Below are positions 17,401 to 24,719 of a stretch of DNA of 48,730 bases, one piece after another (within the stretch, counting starts at the first letter, position 1; each line of letters opens with the position of its first letter). Location of the stretch: positions 1 to 48,730 of the forward strand of contig JAETTM010000054.1 of assembly GCA_021769135.1 (NCBI GenBank). The letters run 5' to 3'. Source of the DNA: Lachnospiraceae bacterium. GTDB taxonomy: Bacteria > Bacillota > Clostridia > Lachnospirales > Lachnospiraceae. The position numbers and the translations under genes were made by a program. A model generated the notes under the pieces. That model made no database searches, had not been told where the DNA came from, and saw nothing but the letters and a program-made list of their open reading frames with translations.

Positions 17401-18728
17401 CCCTCCTTTCCGCCATCCGGGTCAGGGAGCAGAAACAGCAGGAACGCAAAATCCGTTCTTCCGCCATCCAAAAGGTGGCCTTTACGGAGGAAATGCGCCA
17501 GACCTATACCATACTTTGTCCCCAGATGTCGCCCATTCATTTCCAGGTACTGGAACCGGCTTTCCGAGCCTGCGGCTATCGCTTCAAAGTATTGCCCAAT
17601 GACAACAAGCATGCCGTTGACGTAGGGTTGAAATATGTAAATAACGATGCCTGCTATCCTTCCCTTATGGTGGTGGGCCAGATTATGGACGCGCTGCTGT
17701 CCGGCGAATACGATTTAAACAAAGTGGCTGTCATCATGTCGCAGACAGGCGGCGGCTGCCGTGCCACCAATTACGTAGGGTTCATACGGCGGGCTCTGGA
17801 AAAAGCAGGAATGCCCCAGATACCCGTTATCTCCATCAATATGGCCGGCATAGAAACCAACCCCGGCTTCCATCTGAACGCGGATATGCTCAGCCGCGCT
17901 GCCTTCGGCGCCGTATTCGGCGATATTTTCATGCGCTGCATTTACCGGATGCGGCCTTATGAGACAGAGCCCGGGGCAGTGGATAAAGTACATGCCAAAT
18001 GGCTGAAGGAATGCCAGGACTTTGTATCCGCGAAGCATTTGAACCCCTGGAGATTTAAGAAGATGTGCAGGGAAATTATTGAGGATTTCGATGCCATCCC
18101 CATTTCCGATATTCCCAAGCCCAAGGTGGGCATCGTAGGGGAAATCCTTGTAAAATTCGCCCCTGCGGCCAATAATCATCTGGTGGAGCTGCTGGAGGCG
18201 GAAGGGGCTCAGGCCGTTGTTCCCGACTTGATGGATTTCATGCTCTACTGCTTCTACAACCAGATTTACAAAGCGGAAGAATTGGGTACAAGCCGGAAAG
18301 CGGCCATGGTTTCAAGATTGGGCATCGATGCCATTGAATTCTTACGGGCCCCTGCCAGGAAAGCTTTCGAGAAAAGCAAACATTTCACTCCCCCAGTGAG
18401 CATTTACCAGCTTGTGGAATATGCAAAATCCATCGTTTCCATCGGCAATCAGACCGGCGAAGGGTGGTTTTTGACCGGGGAAATGCTGGAACTGATTCAT
18501 AGCGGGGTTACGAATATTGTCTGCACCCAGCCTTTTGGCTGCCTGCCTAACCACGTAGTGGGGAAAGGGGTCATTAAGGAAATCCGGAAGCATTACCCCC
18601 TGGCCAATATTGTGGCCATTGACTATGACCCAGGGGCCAGCGAAGTAAACCAGTTGAACAGGATAAAGCTGATGCTTTCTACGGCACAGAAGAATTTAAA
18701 GAAAAGTTTTGGGGATGGATGTGCATAA
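14478..18728 (+). CDS. Giant 2-hydroxyacyl-CoA dehydratase activase-related protein
   Basis: A 1416-residue cytoplasmic protein with BadF/HgdC-type ATPase domains in tandem. Domain 1 starts YTLGIDIGSTTVKIAI (residue 4 on), with ICAGGTGSFIDQ and RCGVF as cluster cysteine sites. Domain 2 starts RCFLGIDAGSTTTKVAL (about 320), with CSSGCGSF and RCTVF. A cysteine-rich linker CKGCTNNC follows near residue 605. A DUF2229 region starts at about 672 (VGIPRVLNMYENYPFW). A dehydratase-subunit-like region with SQTGGGCRATNY follows from about 1013. Known HgdC-type activases drive ATP-dependent one-electron transfer to dehydratases; the substrate of this fused form is not established. It stands alone on the plus strand with its own promoter and terminator. 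Confidence 0.93.
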   Translation: MNQLHYTLGIDIGSTTVKIAILDDAHEILFSDYERHYANIRETLAGLLKKAYVELGNVELHPMITGSGGLTLAKHLQVPFVQEVIAVSTTLQELAPKTDVAIELGGEDAKIIYFEDGNVEQRMNGICAGGTGSFIDQMASLLQTDASGLNEYAKNYQSLYTIAARCGVFAKSDIQPLINEGATKEDLSASIFQAVVNQTISGLACGKPIRGHVAFLGGPLYFLSELKEAFIRTLKLDDKHIIRTEHSHLFAAIGSAMNAKEEVHYSMEEMAAKLSSDIKMEFEVERMEPLFADEEAYRDFQTRHSMHHVGTSDLASYHGRCFLGIDAGSTTTKVALVAEDGSLLYSFYSNNDGSPLKTAIRSIKEIYRLLPEDVHIVRSCSTGYGEALLKSAFLLDDGEVETVAHYYAAAFFDPEVDCILDIGGQDMKCIKIKNQTVDSVQLNEACSSGCGSFIETFAKSLNYSVEDFAQAALFAKHPIDLGTRCTVFMNSKVKQAQKEGAEVSDISAGLAYSVIKNALFKVIKVSDASELGKNIVVQGGTFYNDAVLRSFEKIAGCDAIRPDIAGIMGAFGAALIARERYEEGYSTAMLTIGQIQSLQFETSMAKCKGCTNNCRLTINKFSGGRQFISGNRCERGLGKSKNKNNIPNLFEYKLKRVFGYEPLSADVAKRGKVGIPRVLNMYENYPFWFTFFTRLGYQVVLSPLSNHNIYSLGIESIPSESECYPAKLAHGHVSWLIHEGVDFIFYPALFYERNEFEAANNHYNCPIVTSYSENIKNNVEEIGRGEVILRNPFMSFRDIKTATEALIKEFSEIPAQEVIDAADAAWAELGNARADIKKKGEETLRYIEENHMRGIVLAGRPYHIDPEINHGIPELITSYGIAVLTEDSISHLAEPERPLIVSDQWMYHSRLYAAASFVKTRDDLDLIQLNSFGCGLDAVTTDQVNDILTGSDKIYTCLKIDEVSNLGAARIRIRSLLSAIRVREQKQQERKIRSSAIQKVAFTEEMRQTYTILCPQMSPIHFQVLEPAFRACGYRFKVLPNDNKHAVDVGLKYVNNDACYPSLMVVGQIMDALLSGEYDLNKVAVIMSQTGGGCRATNYVGFIRRALEKAGMPQIPVISINMAGIETNPGFHLNADMLSRAAFGAVFGDIFMRCIYRMRPYETEPGAVDKVHAKWLKECQDFVSAKHLNPWRFKKMCREIIEDFDAIPISDIPKPKVGIVGEILVKFAPAANNHLVELLEAEGAQAVVPDLMDFMLYCFYNQIYKAEELGTSRKAAMVSRLGIDAIEFLRAPARKAFEKSKHFTPPVSIYQLVEYAKSIVSIGNQTGEGWFLTGEMLELIHSGVTNIVCTQPFGCLPNHVVGKGVIKEIRKHYPLANIVAIDYDPGASEVNQLNRIKLMLSTAQKNLKKSFGDGCA

Positions 18729-18730
18729 AA

Positions 18731-18773
18731 GGGCTTTAGTTAACTAAAGCCCCGCTGCAAAGCAGCGGGGCTT
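18731..18773. terminator. Overlapping double-hairpin terminator between convergent genes
   Basis: A perfect 22-nt palindrome (18731-18752, centred on GTTAAC) overlaps a second hairpin with 12-bp arms AAGCCCCGCTGC (18747-18758) and GCAGCGGGGCTT (18762-18773). The two share AAGCCC, so they exclude each other. U-tracts are weak on both strands. It probably serves as a bidirectional terminator for the activase gene and the VOC gene. Confidence 0.7.
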
Positions 18774-18821
18774 CCAATGTGCCGGCATAGGCAAAAAGCT
18801 GTTTAGCGCCGGATTCATTTA

Positions 18822-19220
18822 CTATAAATACTGGCAGAACTCAATCTTCTCTTCATTAGGCCCTAAAATGGTAAAGAAATTCACACCGTTTTCCCAAAAC
18901 GGTAAAAACTGGATGCCATCGTCCAGGATTCGGCAGCCTTTTTCTTTTGCCAGCTGGTAAGCCCCCTGGATGTCGCTGGTATCCAAAGCCAGATGGTCTA
19001 AAGCGCCGCTTTTCAGGGCAGCATTTTTGTTCTCATAGGTTTCGATAACTACATCGCCTAACTTTAAGAAAGCTACTTCTTCGTTCGCTTTCTCATTCAA
19101 CGTCCTGTAGGATACCTGAAAACCCAGCATTTCGTAAAAAGCGATGGTTTTTGAGATATCGTTAGTGGGAACTCCCACATGCTGTATCCCGTTGATAAAT
19201 TTCTCAAAATTGTTTTCCAT
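18822..19220 (-). CDS. VOC-superfamily protein (glyoxalase-like)
   Basis: A 132-residue single-chain protein with two beta-alpha-beta-beta-beta modules. Module 1 starts GIQHVGVPTNDISKTIAFYE and module 2 contains LDHLALDTSDIQGAYQLAKE. The C-terminus NFFTILGPNEEKIEFCQYL supplies a Glu in the usual metal-ligand position. Possible metal ligands are His15, His76 and the C-terminal Glu. The family covers lactoylglutathione lyases, dioxygenases and resistance proteins, and the substrate cannot be read here. AAAGGAG lies 10 nt upstream of the ATG. Confidence 0.92.
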   Translation of the reverse strand: MENNFEKFINGIQHVGVPTNDISKTIAFYEMLGFQVSYRTLNEKANEEVAFLKLGDVVIETYENKNAALKSGALDHLALDTSDIQGAYQLAKEKGCRILDDGIQFLPFWENGVNFFTILGPNEEKIEFCQYL

Positions 19221-19282
19221 GTTCCATTTGCTCCTTTCCTGCTTTGTTGGGTCATTTGACCTAAATATTATTTTTTAGTTTC

Positions 19283-19896
19283 TTATATACATTTCCTGAA
19301 GCCTTCTATCTTGCATGTGTGCTTTTTCGTAACCTTATCATAATTTATCCCGGCCAGTAAAACCACTCCCTCATAACCGTTCAGTGCCGCAGGATAATCT
19401 TTTTGATGAATTTTCATCATTACATTGTATAATTGATGTGGTTTCCTGATGTACTTTTTCTATCCCGGCCGCAACAGCATCTCCATCCTTTTCCCAAAGC
19501 TTATTTAATAATATTTCTGAATTATTCACGGCATTTATTAAACCGTTCCATCCAATTACATTTACAGCATTAAGAAATTCATTGCTGACCTCTCTGTTTG
19601 GAATATAAACTTCTTTTTTCTCTAAATCATACGCCAAATAGCCCAAATGCACCAGTAACGTAAATATATCATCCGCCGTATGAAAATTTTTCATATCATT
19701 GGAAAAGCTTCCAGTATTTACTTTTACCCTGTTGCCAGCAATCATTTCTACCACTTTATCATTTAATCCATCATAGTTCATTCGAATATACTATCATCCG
19801 GTTTAAGAGCGAAATCACCCCTGTTTTATCCACATATATTTCTGATTGTACGCTTTCGTAAAAACCTTTTATTGTAATATTTAAATAACGCCCCAT
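19283..19896 (-). pseudogene. Remnant of an AAA-ATPase/PD-(D/E)XK protein with two internal deletions
   Basis: Three pieces of one known family are collinear but in different frames. The N-terminus begins MGRYLNITIKGFYESVQSEI at 19896 and ends at a stop at 19771. The middle, NYDGLNDKVVEMIAG to HQETTSIIQCNDEN, runs from about 19781 to 19410. The C-terminal piece IHQKDYPAALNGYEG to TCKIEGF ends at 19283. In intact homologues (predicted AAA-ATPase plus PDDEXK_9-type nuclease, about 520-560 residues) the Walker ATPase core lies between pieces one and two, and the nuclease core between pieces two and three. Both cores are missing here. The family assignment is from memory of conserved wording; the frame breaks are seen directly. 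Confidence 0.8.
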
Positions 19897-19996
19897 AGTT
19901 TCTGTTTCCCATTTCCTTTGCTCCGGCTCGTTCTCGCTGCCAATCCCATCACATCTTTTTCCAAATCCTATTATAGCATATCTTTTCTTATCTCCG

Positions 19997-20193
19997 CTAT
20001 CCCACTGGCACTAAAAAAACATGGGCTTCCCCATTCTCCATAGGTTTAAAATCCGTTCCATCTTCCATATTTGCCATTCCCGCCCATAAAGAATCGTGTT
20101 GGCATCCGCAAATCCTAACCGGTTGACAACTTCCTCACAAATAGAGCCCGCCCTGTTATCAGCGCCATCATAGCTATGCCCACTCAACTGCAT
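19997..20193 (-). pseudogene. Frameshifted remnant of an unrecognised gene
   Basis: One frame reads SGHSYDGADNRAGSICEEVV and continues to TILYGREW. After a frame change near 20073 another frame reads MEDGTDFKPMENGEAHVF and stops at 19997. Both parts have protein-like composition and together look like the C-terminal part of one protein interrupted by an indel. I do not recognise the family. It lies between two other remnants. Confidence 0.45.
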
Positions 20194-20214
20194 CGTCTTT
20201 TGCTCCCCACTTTC

Positions 20215-20268
20215 CTACGGATTCCATCTTTTACATGGCGAATAACCCTGCGCTATGATTTCGTTCCT
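20215..20268 (-). pseudogene. Remnant of an Ada-like zinc-binding C-terminal domain
   Basis: The minus-strand frame reads RNEIIAQGYSPCKRWNP and then stops. This resembles the end of the small Ada-like domain often fused to secreted MBL-fold proteins in Lachnospiraceae, which normally ends in GY.PC..C.P. Here the second cysteine is tryptophan, and the frame does not connect with the MBL gene ending at 20283. A deletion probably removed most of the domain. Confidence 0.5.
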
Positions 20269-20282
20269 GCTTAAAGGTAGAA

Positions 20283-21194
20283 TCACTCCGGTTTATTGGG
20301 TTCACCGGCTTTCCATGTATCGGAAGGCGCAGCATTCCATGTTATTTTTTCCCCATCCGAAACGGCGATTATAGAACCCTGTTCATCGGTACGGAACAGT
20401 TTAATGCCCATGCTTCTCAATGTATTTAGCGTTGCCGCATTGGGATGCCCGTACTCATTATTCTCCCCGCAGCTGACCACCGCATATTCCGGCCCCACCG
20501 CCCGGATAAACTTCTCCGTGGAGGAAGTCCTGCTTCCATGGTGGCCGGCCTTCAGGACATCCGCCGATATGCCGATTCCATTGTCCACAATATCTTCTTC
20601 CGCTTCTTCCTCCGCATCGCCGGTAAAGACGAATTTCCTGCTGCCATGCATCAAAACAATGCCTATGGAATAATTATTTTCCACATCCCCATAGTCCTCC
20701 TTATTAGGGGCAATAATGCTAAATTCCGCATCCCCCAGCCTATAACGGCCCCCCACTTCCGGGCTGGTAACCTCATACCCCTTATAATCCATCGCCTGTA
20801 CCACATCCCTATACGTAGCTGTATCTTTGGTATAGTCGGGCATAATGATTGTATCGATATCATATTTCGAAATAATCACATCTGCGCCGCCGCAATGGTC
20901 TGAATGGTAATGGGTCACAATCAAATAATCCAGGGATGTCACCCCCTGATTACGAATATAGTTCTGTACCAGGGTTCCTTTGTCGTTTTCACCCGCATCA
21001 ATCAGCATCGCGGCATCGCCGCACCTTATAAGAATCGCATCCCCTTGGCCTACATCGATAAAATGCACTTCCAGCGCATCCAGATTTACCGCCGCATTCT
21101 CCGGCTCTTTCACCTCCATCCGCCTGCCGGCGCACAAGGAAAGGACAATAAAAAATAATAAAATGATTGGCAGAAGCCTTTTATGCCTTTTCAT
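20283..21194 (-). CDS. Secreted MBL-fold hydrolase (ComEC C-terminal-like)
   Basis: A 303-residue protein. The signal or anchor segment is RLLPIILLFFIVLSLCAG, and the cysteine there could be a lipoprotein site but lacks a clean lipobox. The metallo-beta-lactamase fold begins LEVHFIDVGQGDAILIRCG. Metal-binding motifs are HYHSDHCGG, TGDAEEEAE and KAGHHGSRTSS. These are typical of stand-alone ComEC-like hydrolases, possibly extracellular nucleases or phosphodiesterases. The C-terminus WKAGEPNKPE ends abruptly where homologues often continue into a small zinc domain, and a fragment of that domain lies just downstream. Confidence 0.9.
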   Translation of the reverse strand: MKRHKRLLPIILLFFIVLSLCAGRRMEVKEPENAAVNLDALEVHFIDVGQGDAILIRCGDAAMLIDAGENDKGTLVQNYIRNQGVTSLDYLIVTHYHSDHCGGADVIISKYDIDTIIMPDYTKDTATYRDVVQAMDYKGYEVTSPEVGGRYRLGDAEFSIIAPNKEDYGDVENNYSIGIVLMHGSRKFVFTGDAEEEAEEDIVDNGIGISADVLKAGHHGSRTSSTEKFIRAVGPEYAVVSCGENNEYGHPNAATLNTLRSMGIKLFRTDEQGSIIAVSDGEKITWNAAPSDTWKAGEPNKPE

Positions 21195-21336
21195 TCCGGC
21201 TTCCCCCTATTCCTCAAATCTATCATACGCATCTCAATTCCACAATCCATACGCTAGTTCCAAATAGATAGTCAAATATTCCTTTTTATTATAACATCTT
21301 ATACGTGGAACGCATAGAATTTTGTTGCTAATAAAC

Positions 21337-21410
21337 CAAAATTGGCAACCGTTTGGCCACGGCCTTTGCCGCAAAGTGCAAAGCCTTAGGCTGAACGATC
21401 ACCAATTTTG
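21337..21410. repeat. Hairpin repeat of the GGACTTTGC family, copy 2
   Basis: Outer arms CAAAATTGG (21337-21345) and CCAATTTTG (21402-21410) pair perfectly. The inside holds GGCCTTTGCCGCAAAGTGCA, then TTAGGCTGAAC, related to copy 1 at 6338-6390. It lies between the MBL gene and the RpiB-family gene, at the 3' end of the sugar operon, and could also act as its terminator. Nothing else is visible in 21195-21450 except a TATAAT-like box at 21288-21293 (minus). Confidence 0.65.
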
Positions 21411-21450
21411 TTATTACCATTCTCTTGGCAATTGGGTGCTTTACTTACCT

Positions 21451-22011
21451 CTATCTATTTTCCAACGTCAAATCATAATCCCCCATATGTTCAATTTCAA
21501 ATCCATTTTTCTTAAATTCCTCATAATCAAAAGCATCCAGTTCATCGCAGGCCAGCTTATGGAATTCATAAAAATTATGCCACCATTCATACCCGTCTCC
21601 TAAATTATGCTCCAGAAAAGCATCCGCAATTTCAATTCCCATCTGCGGAGCCACATAAAACGCCCCCATAGCGAGCACATTCACATTGTTCCCTGTAATC
21701 GCCCGCAAAGCCGCAGGAACGCTTTCCACCACACCCGCATGGACGCCCGGACATTTGCTGGCCGCTATATGGATTCCCATCCCAGTTCCGCAAAACAGCA
21801 AAGCCCTTTCAAATTCCTTTTCCGTAATTTTTGCCCCTACTTTCAAGCCAATCCTGTGAAACATCTCCGGGTTTTTCTCATTCGCTGATTTCACACCGAT
21901 ATCCGTCACTTCCCACCCATTCTTTTTCAAATGCTCCACTACCGCCTCCTTTAGCGGAAATCCTGCAAAATCGGCCCCTACCAATACACATTTATCCTTT
22001 ACCGTTTTCAT
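21451..22011 (-). CDS. RpiB/LacA/LacB-family sugar-phosphate isomerase
   Basis: A cytoplasmic aldose-ketose isomerase of 186 residues. Family motifs are VGADFAGFPLKEAVVEHLKK and LLFCGTGMGIHIAASKCPGVHAG; the cysteine in FCGTGMG is the expected catalytic base. RNNVNVLAMG-like GNNVNVLAMG follows. It is longer than typical RpiB (about 150), with a C-terminal extension containing EWWHNFYEFHKLACDELDAF. It is last in the importer and rhamnosidase operon, so it probably processes a sugar phosphate released by that pathway; the substrate is unknown. Its ribosome-binding site has an unusual arrangement, described separately. Confidence 0.92.
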   Translation of the reverse strand: MKTVKDKCVLVGADFAGFPLKEAVVEHLKKNGWEVTDIGVKSANEKNPEMFHRIGLKVGAKITEKEFERALLFCGTGMGIHIAASKCPGVHAGVVESVPAALRAITGNNVNVLAMGAFYVAPQMGIEIADAFLEHNLGDGYEWWHNFYEFHKLACDELDAFDYEEFKKNGFEIEHMGDYDLTLENR

Positions 22012-22044
22012 GTCGCTGCCGCATACCGCCGTATGCCCTCCTTT
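22012..22044 (-). promoter_or_regulatory. Shine-Dalgarno and start codon separated by a hairpin
   Basis: On the minus strand a full AAAGGAGG (22037-22044) is followed at once by a perfect 6-bp hairpin GCATAC-GGCG-GTATGC (22021-22036), then 9 nt, then the ATG of the isomerase gene. The linear spacing of 25 nt is far too long. With the hairpin folded, the effective spacing is 9 nt. No other in-frame start with a good site is visible. Confidence 0.7.
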
Positions 22045-22094
22045 CCCATATTAACCCTTTTAGATGATTTAATTTATTTCACCCATTTCCAAAA

Positions 22095-24701
22095 TTATTC
22101 CGCTATTACCTCATACTCACCCGGTGCCAAATAAATTTCGTCTTCTTCTCCCCATTCTCCCTGGTTTATCCGGCACCTTTTCCCATACTTTGCAGGGATG
22201 GTCAGGCGGCACCCGGAATTGAACGGAACTGTCAGATGAAGCTTAAGCTTCCCCTCTTCTTTTTCCCATTTTACCTTCACGGTTCCCTTCACCGTTTCCA
22301 CGCTTCCCTCCGCCCAGTCCAGGCCTTTCGGCACGCAGGGTTTTACTGCGTACTCTCCAAAACCGGGGGCAATAACCTGAATCCCCAGAAGATAACGATA
22401 AAACCATGCGCTCACCGCAGCGTACATCGGATGGTCATGGGAGCCCATTCCCAGCAGCGGACCGGATTCCACGAACTCCCACCGCTCCCATATGGTTGTG
22501 GCGCCCATTTTTGCCATATACCCCCAGCTGGGATAGGTTGTCTGCGTCACCAGTTCATAAGCGACATCCTCATTCCCATATTCCGCCAGTACCTCCAAAA
22601 TATAGCGGCTGCAAATATTCCCTGTTGTAAGATGGGTATCGTGTTTCCTGATATCCTCCACCAGCGCCTTTACGGTACGCTCTGGCTCCGGTGCCACCCC
22701 CAGCCAAAGCATAAAGGTATTGGCCCCCTGGCTTCCCGATGCATAGCTTCCACTTTCCTCGCAATAAAAATGCCTATTCAGGGCTTCTTTCGTCTCTTCC
22801 CCCATTTTTCTCCATTTTTCCAAGTCCTCTTCTTTACCAAGGACAGAAGCCATTTTTTCCATCAGGCGGGTATTATAATACAAAAATCCTGTAGACATCA
22901 GCGCACCGGGGGTAATGCCGGACACAGCGCCCGAACCATAGCTGTCGGCAATACTGCCCGCCACTGGCGAAGCCCAATCGCCGTAATAGCTGTATGTCAC
23001 AATCCCATCCTTGGTATTCCGGTAAAGGAAAGATGTCCATGCGGCATATCCCTCATAATACTTCCGCAAAGTGTCCACATCCCCATAATGCTCATACATC
23101 AGCCATCCGAGAATCAGGTAACTGCTGCATACCGGGTCCGCCGGGCAGCTACCATAACGCACGTAAGGAACCGTATCGGTTATAGCCCCTGTTTTCTTTC
23201 CTTGCTCATCCGCAATATCCTGCAAGTATTTTGTAAAAAACCGGTGCATTTCAAAATTATAAACCGCCTCTTCCGCCCTGACCGTCAAATCATTCAGCCA
23301 TCCCAGGCGTTCGTCCCTTTGTGGGCAATCTGTTGGCACCCAGTGAAGGTTGTTGCCCTCCGTCCATCGGCACATTTTCTGGATTTGATTCACCAGCCCG
23401 CTGCCGCATGAAAAATCCCCTCTCTTTGAAACGCCGTTTCTCACCACATAAGCGGTAATCTGCCTAGGCCGCAGAGGGCTTTCCAGCCCCTTTACTTCTA
23501 CGTAACGAAACCCATGATAGGTAAACCGAGGCCTGTACTCCGCTTCTTCCCCATTAGATATATATACATCCTTTGCCTGTGCCGTCCTCAAATTCGCCGT
23601 ATTCAGCCTTCCCATTCCGTCTAACAGCTCTGCATACCGGATTGTCACTTCCGTACCCTGTTTTTCCTTTAAGCGGATACCGATAATCCCGGCTATGTTC
23701 TGCCCAAAATCTACTACATAACATCCCCGTTCCGGTTCACTGATTTCAATCGGCTTTATTTCCTCCACAGGAACAATAGGTTCTGCATCCTGAGGAACCA
23801 TCCGTCCAACCGGGCCTTCTGTTTCAATAGCCGGATTCCATTCATCCCCGCAGGCCACATCGCAGCCCGGCAGATTCCATCCCTTTATTTCATCCCTGGC
23901 ATCATACACCTCTCCGATGTAAATTGAATTGGCTTTTACGGGTCCTTTCGAATATACCATCCAGCCTCCATTTCCATTGGTATATTTCCACTCCCGGCTT
24001 CCATCCTCATATTCCAGGCTTAATTGGGCGGAAAACAGCTGGGTTCCCACACCCATGCCCGCCATGGTTCCATACCAGCCTTCTCCTAGCATCACTCCGC
24101 ACACATTTTCGCCCACACGGAGAAATCGGCCTACATCATAAACCGCATAGCTTACCCTTTTCCGGTAATCGGTCCAGGCAGGCCCCAGCAAATCTCCGTT
24201 CACCTTTTCCCCGTTCATATAGGCTTCATGATATCCCAAACCGCACAAATATAGCTTTCCTCGAGTCACCTTCCTGTCAATCGTGAATTCCTTCCGAAAC
24301 ATAGGGGCTGCCGCCTCCGGATGGTAAGGCTTGAGCCAGCAGGCTTTCCACTCCGACTCGCCAATCCCCGTACTGAAATCCAAAAAAGCCTCCGCCCTTT
24401 CTTCGCCTTTTCCCCATACTTCTATCCAGGCCCGATAGTCCCTGTCGGAAAGCAATTCTTTTCCTTCATAGGGAACTGCTTCCGACTTCTTCGATTCCAC
24501 AAGCCCAGAATCCCAATACTCTTCCCCCTCGCTGCCGCACACTTTAAGCCGGTAGCTTTTCTGGCTCCCATAGTTTCCCTTGCATTTCCAACTGAAATAC
24601 AGCTTCCCGGAAAGAGCATCCGGAAATCCCGTTCCGAAACCGCTAAGTTCACATGCCAGCTGGCCCCATGCCTTAACCCCATTATTCGATATATCTTCCA
24701 T
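22095..24701 (-). CDS. Glycoside hydrolase family 78, alpha-L-rhamnosidase
   Basis: An 868-residue enzyme without signal peptide, hence probably cytoplasmic and acting on imported rhamnosides. An N-terminal Ig-like and beta-sandwich region leads to the carbohydrate-binding part with YMNGEKVNGDLLGPAWTDYR. The (alpha/alpha)6 barrel has the GH78 signature DCPQRDERLGW near residue 457, which contains the acidic catalytic site. Later TYPSWGYMAKMGATTIWERW carries the second conserved Glu. The C-terminal beta domain ends EYEVIAE. AAGGA lies 9 nt before the ATG. It is 18 nt after the permease gene, in one operon with the importer. Confidence 0.94.
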   Translation of the reverse strand: MEDISNNGVKAWGQLACELSGFGTGFPDALSGKLYFSWKCKGNYGSQKSYRLKVCGSEGEEYWDSGLVESKKSEAVPYEGKELLSDRDYRAWIEVWGKGEERAEAFLDFSTGIGESEWKACWLKPYHPEAAAPMFRKEFTIDRKVTRGKLYLCGLGYHEAYMNGEKVNGDLLGPAWTDYRKRVSYAVYDVGRFLRVGENVCGVMLGEGWYGTMAGMGVGTQLFSAQLSLEYEDGSREWKYTNGNGGWMVYSKGPVKANSIYIGEVYDARDEIKGWNLPGCDVACGDEWNPAIETEGPVGRMVPQDAEPIVPVEEIKPIEISEPERGCYVVDFGQNIAGIIGIRLKEKQGTEVTIRYAELLDGMGRLNTANLRTAQAKDVYISNGEEAEYRPRFTYHGFRYVEVKGLESPLRPRQITAYVVRNGVSKRGDFSCGSGLVNQIQKMCRWTEGNNLHWVPTDCPQRDERLGWLNDLTVRAEEAVYNFEMHRFFTKYLQDIADEQGKKTGAITDTVPYVRYGSCPADPVCSSYLILGWLMYEHYGDVDTLRKYYEGYAAWTSFLYRNTKDGIVTYSYYGDWASPVAGSIADSYGSGAVSGITPGALMSTGFLYYNTRLMEKMASVLGKEEDLEKWRKMGEETKEALNRHFYCEESGSYASGSQGANTFMLWLGVAPEPERTVKALVEDIRKHDTHLTTGNICSRYILEVLAEYGNEDVAYELVTQTTYPSWGYMAKMGATTIWERWEFVESGPLLGMGSHDHPMYAAVSAWFYRYLLGIQVIAPGFGEYAVKPCVPKGLDWAEGSVETVKGTVKVKWEKEEGKLKLHLTVPFNSGCRLTIPAKYGKRCRINQGEWGEEDEIYLAPGEYEVIAE

Positions 24702-24719
24702 ATTATGATATCCTTCCCT

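Noticed and set aside
22236-23411. Long plus-strand reading frame opposite the rhamnosidase gene
   Set aside because: An antisense shadow in GC-rich coding DNA; composition is unlike a real protein and the GH78 gene is certain.
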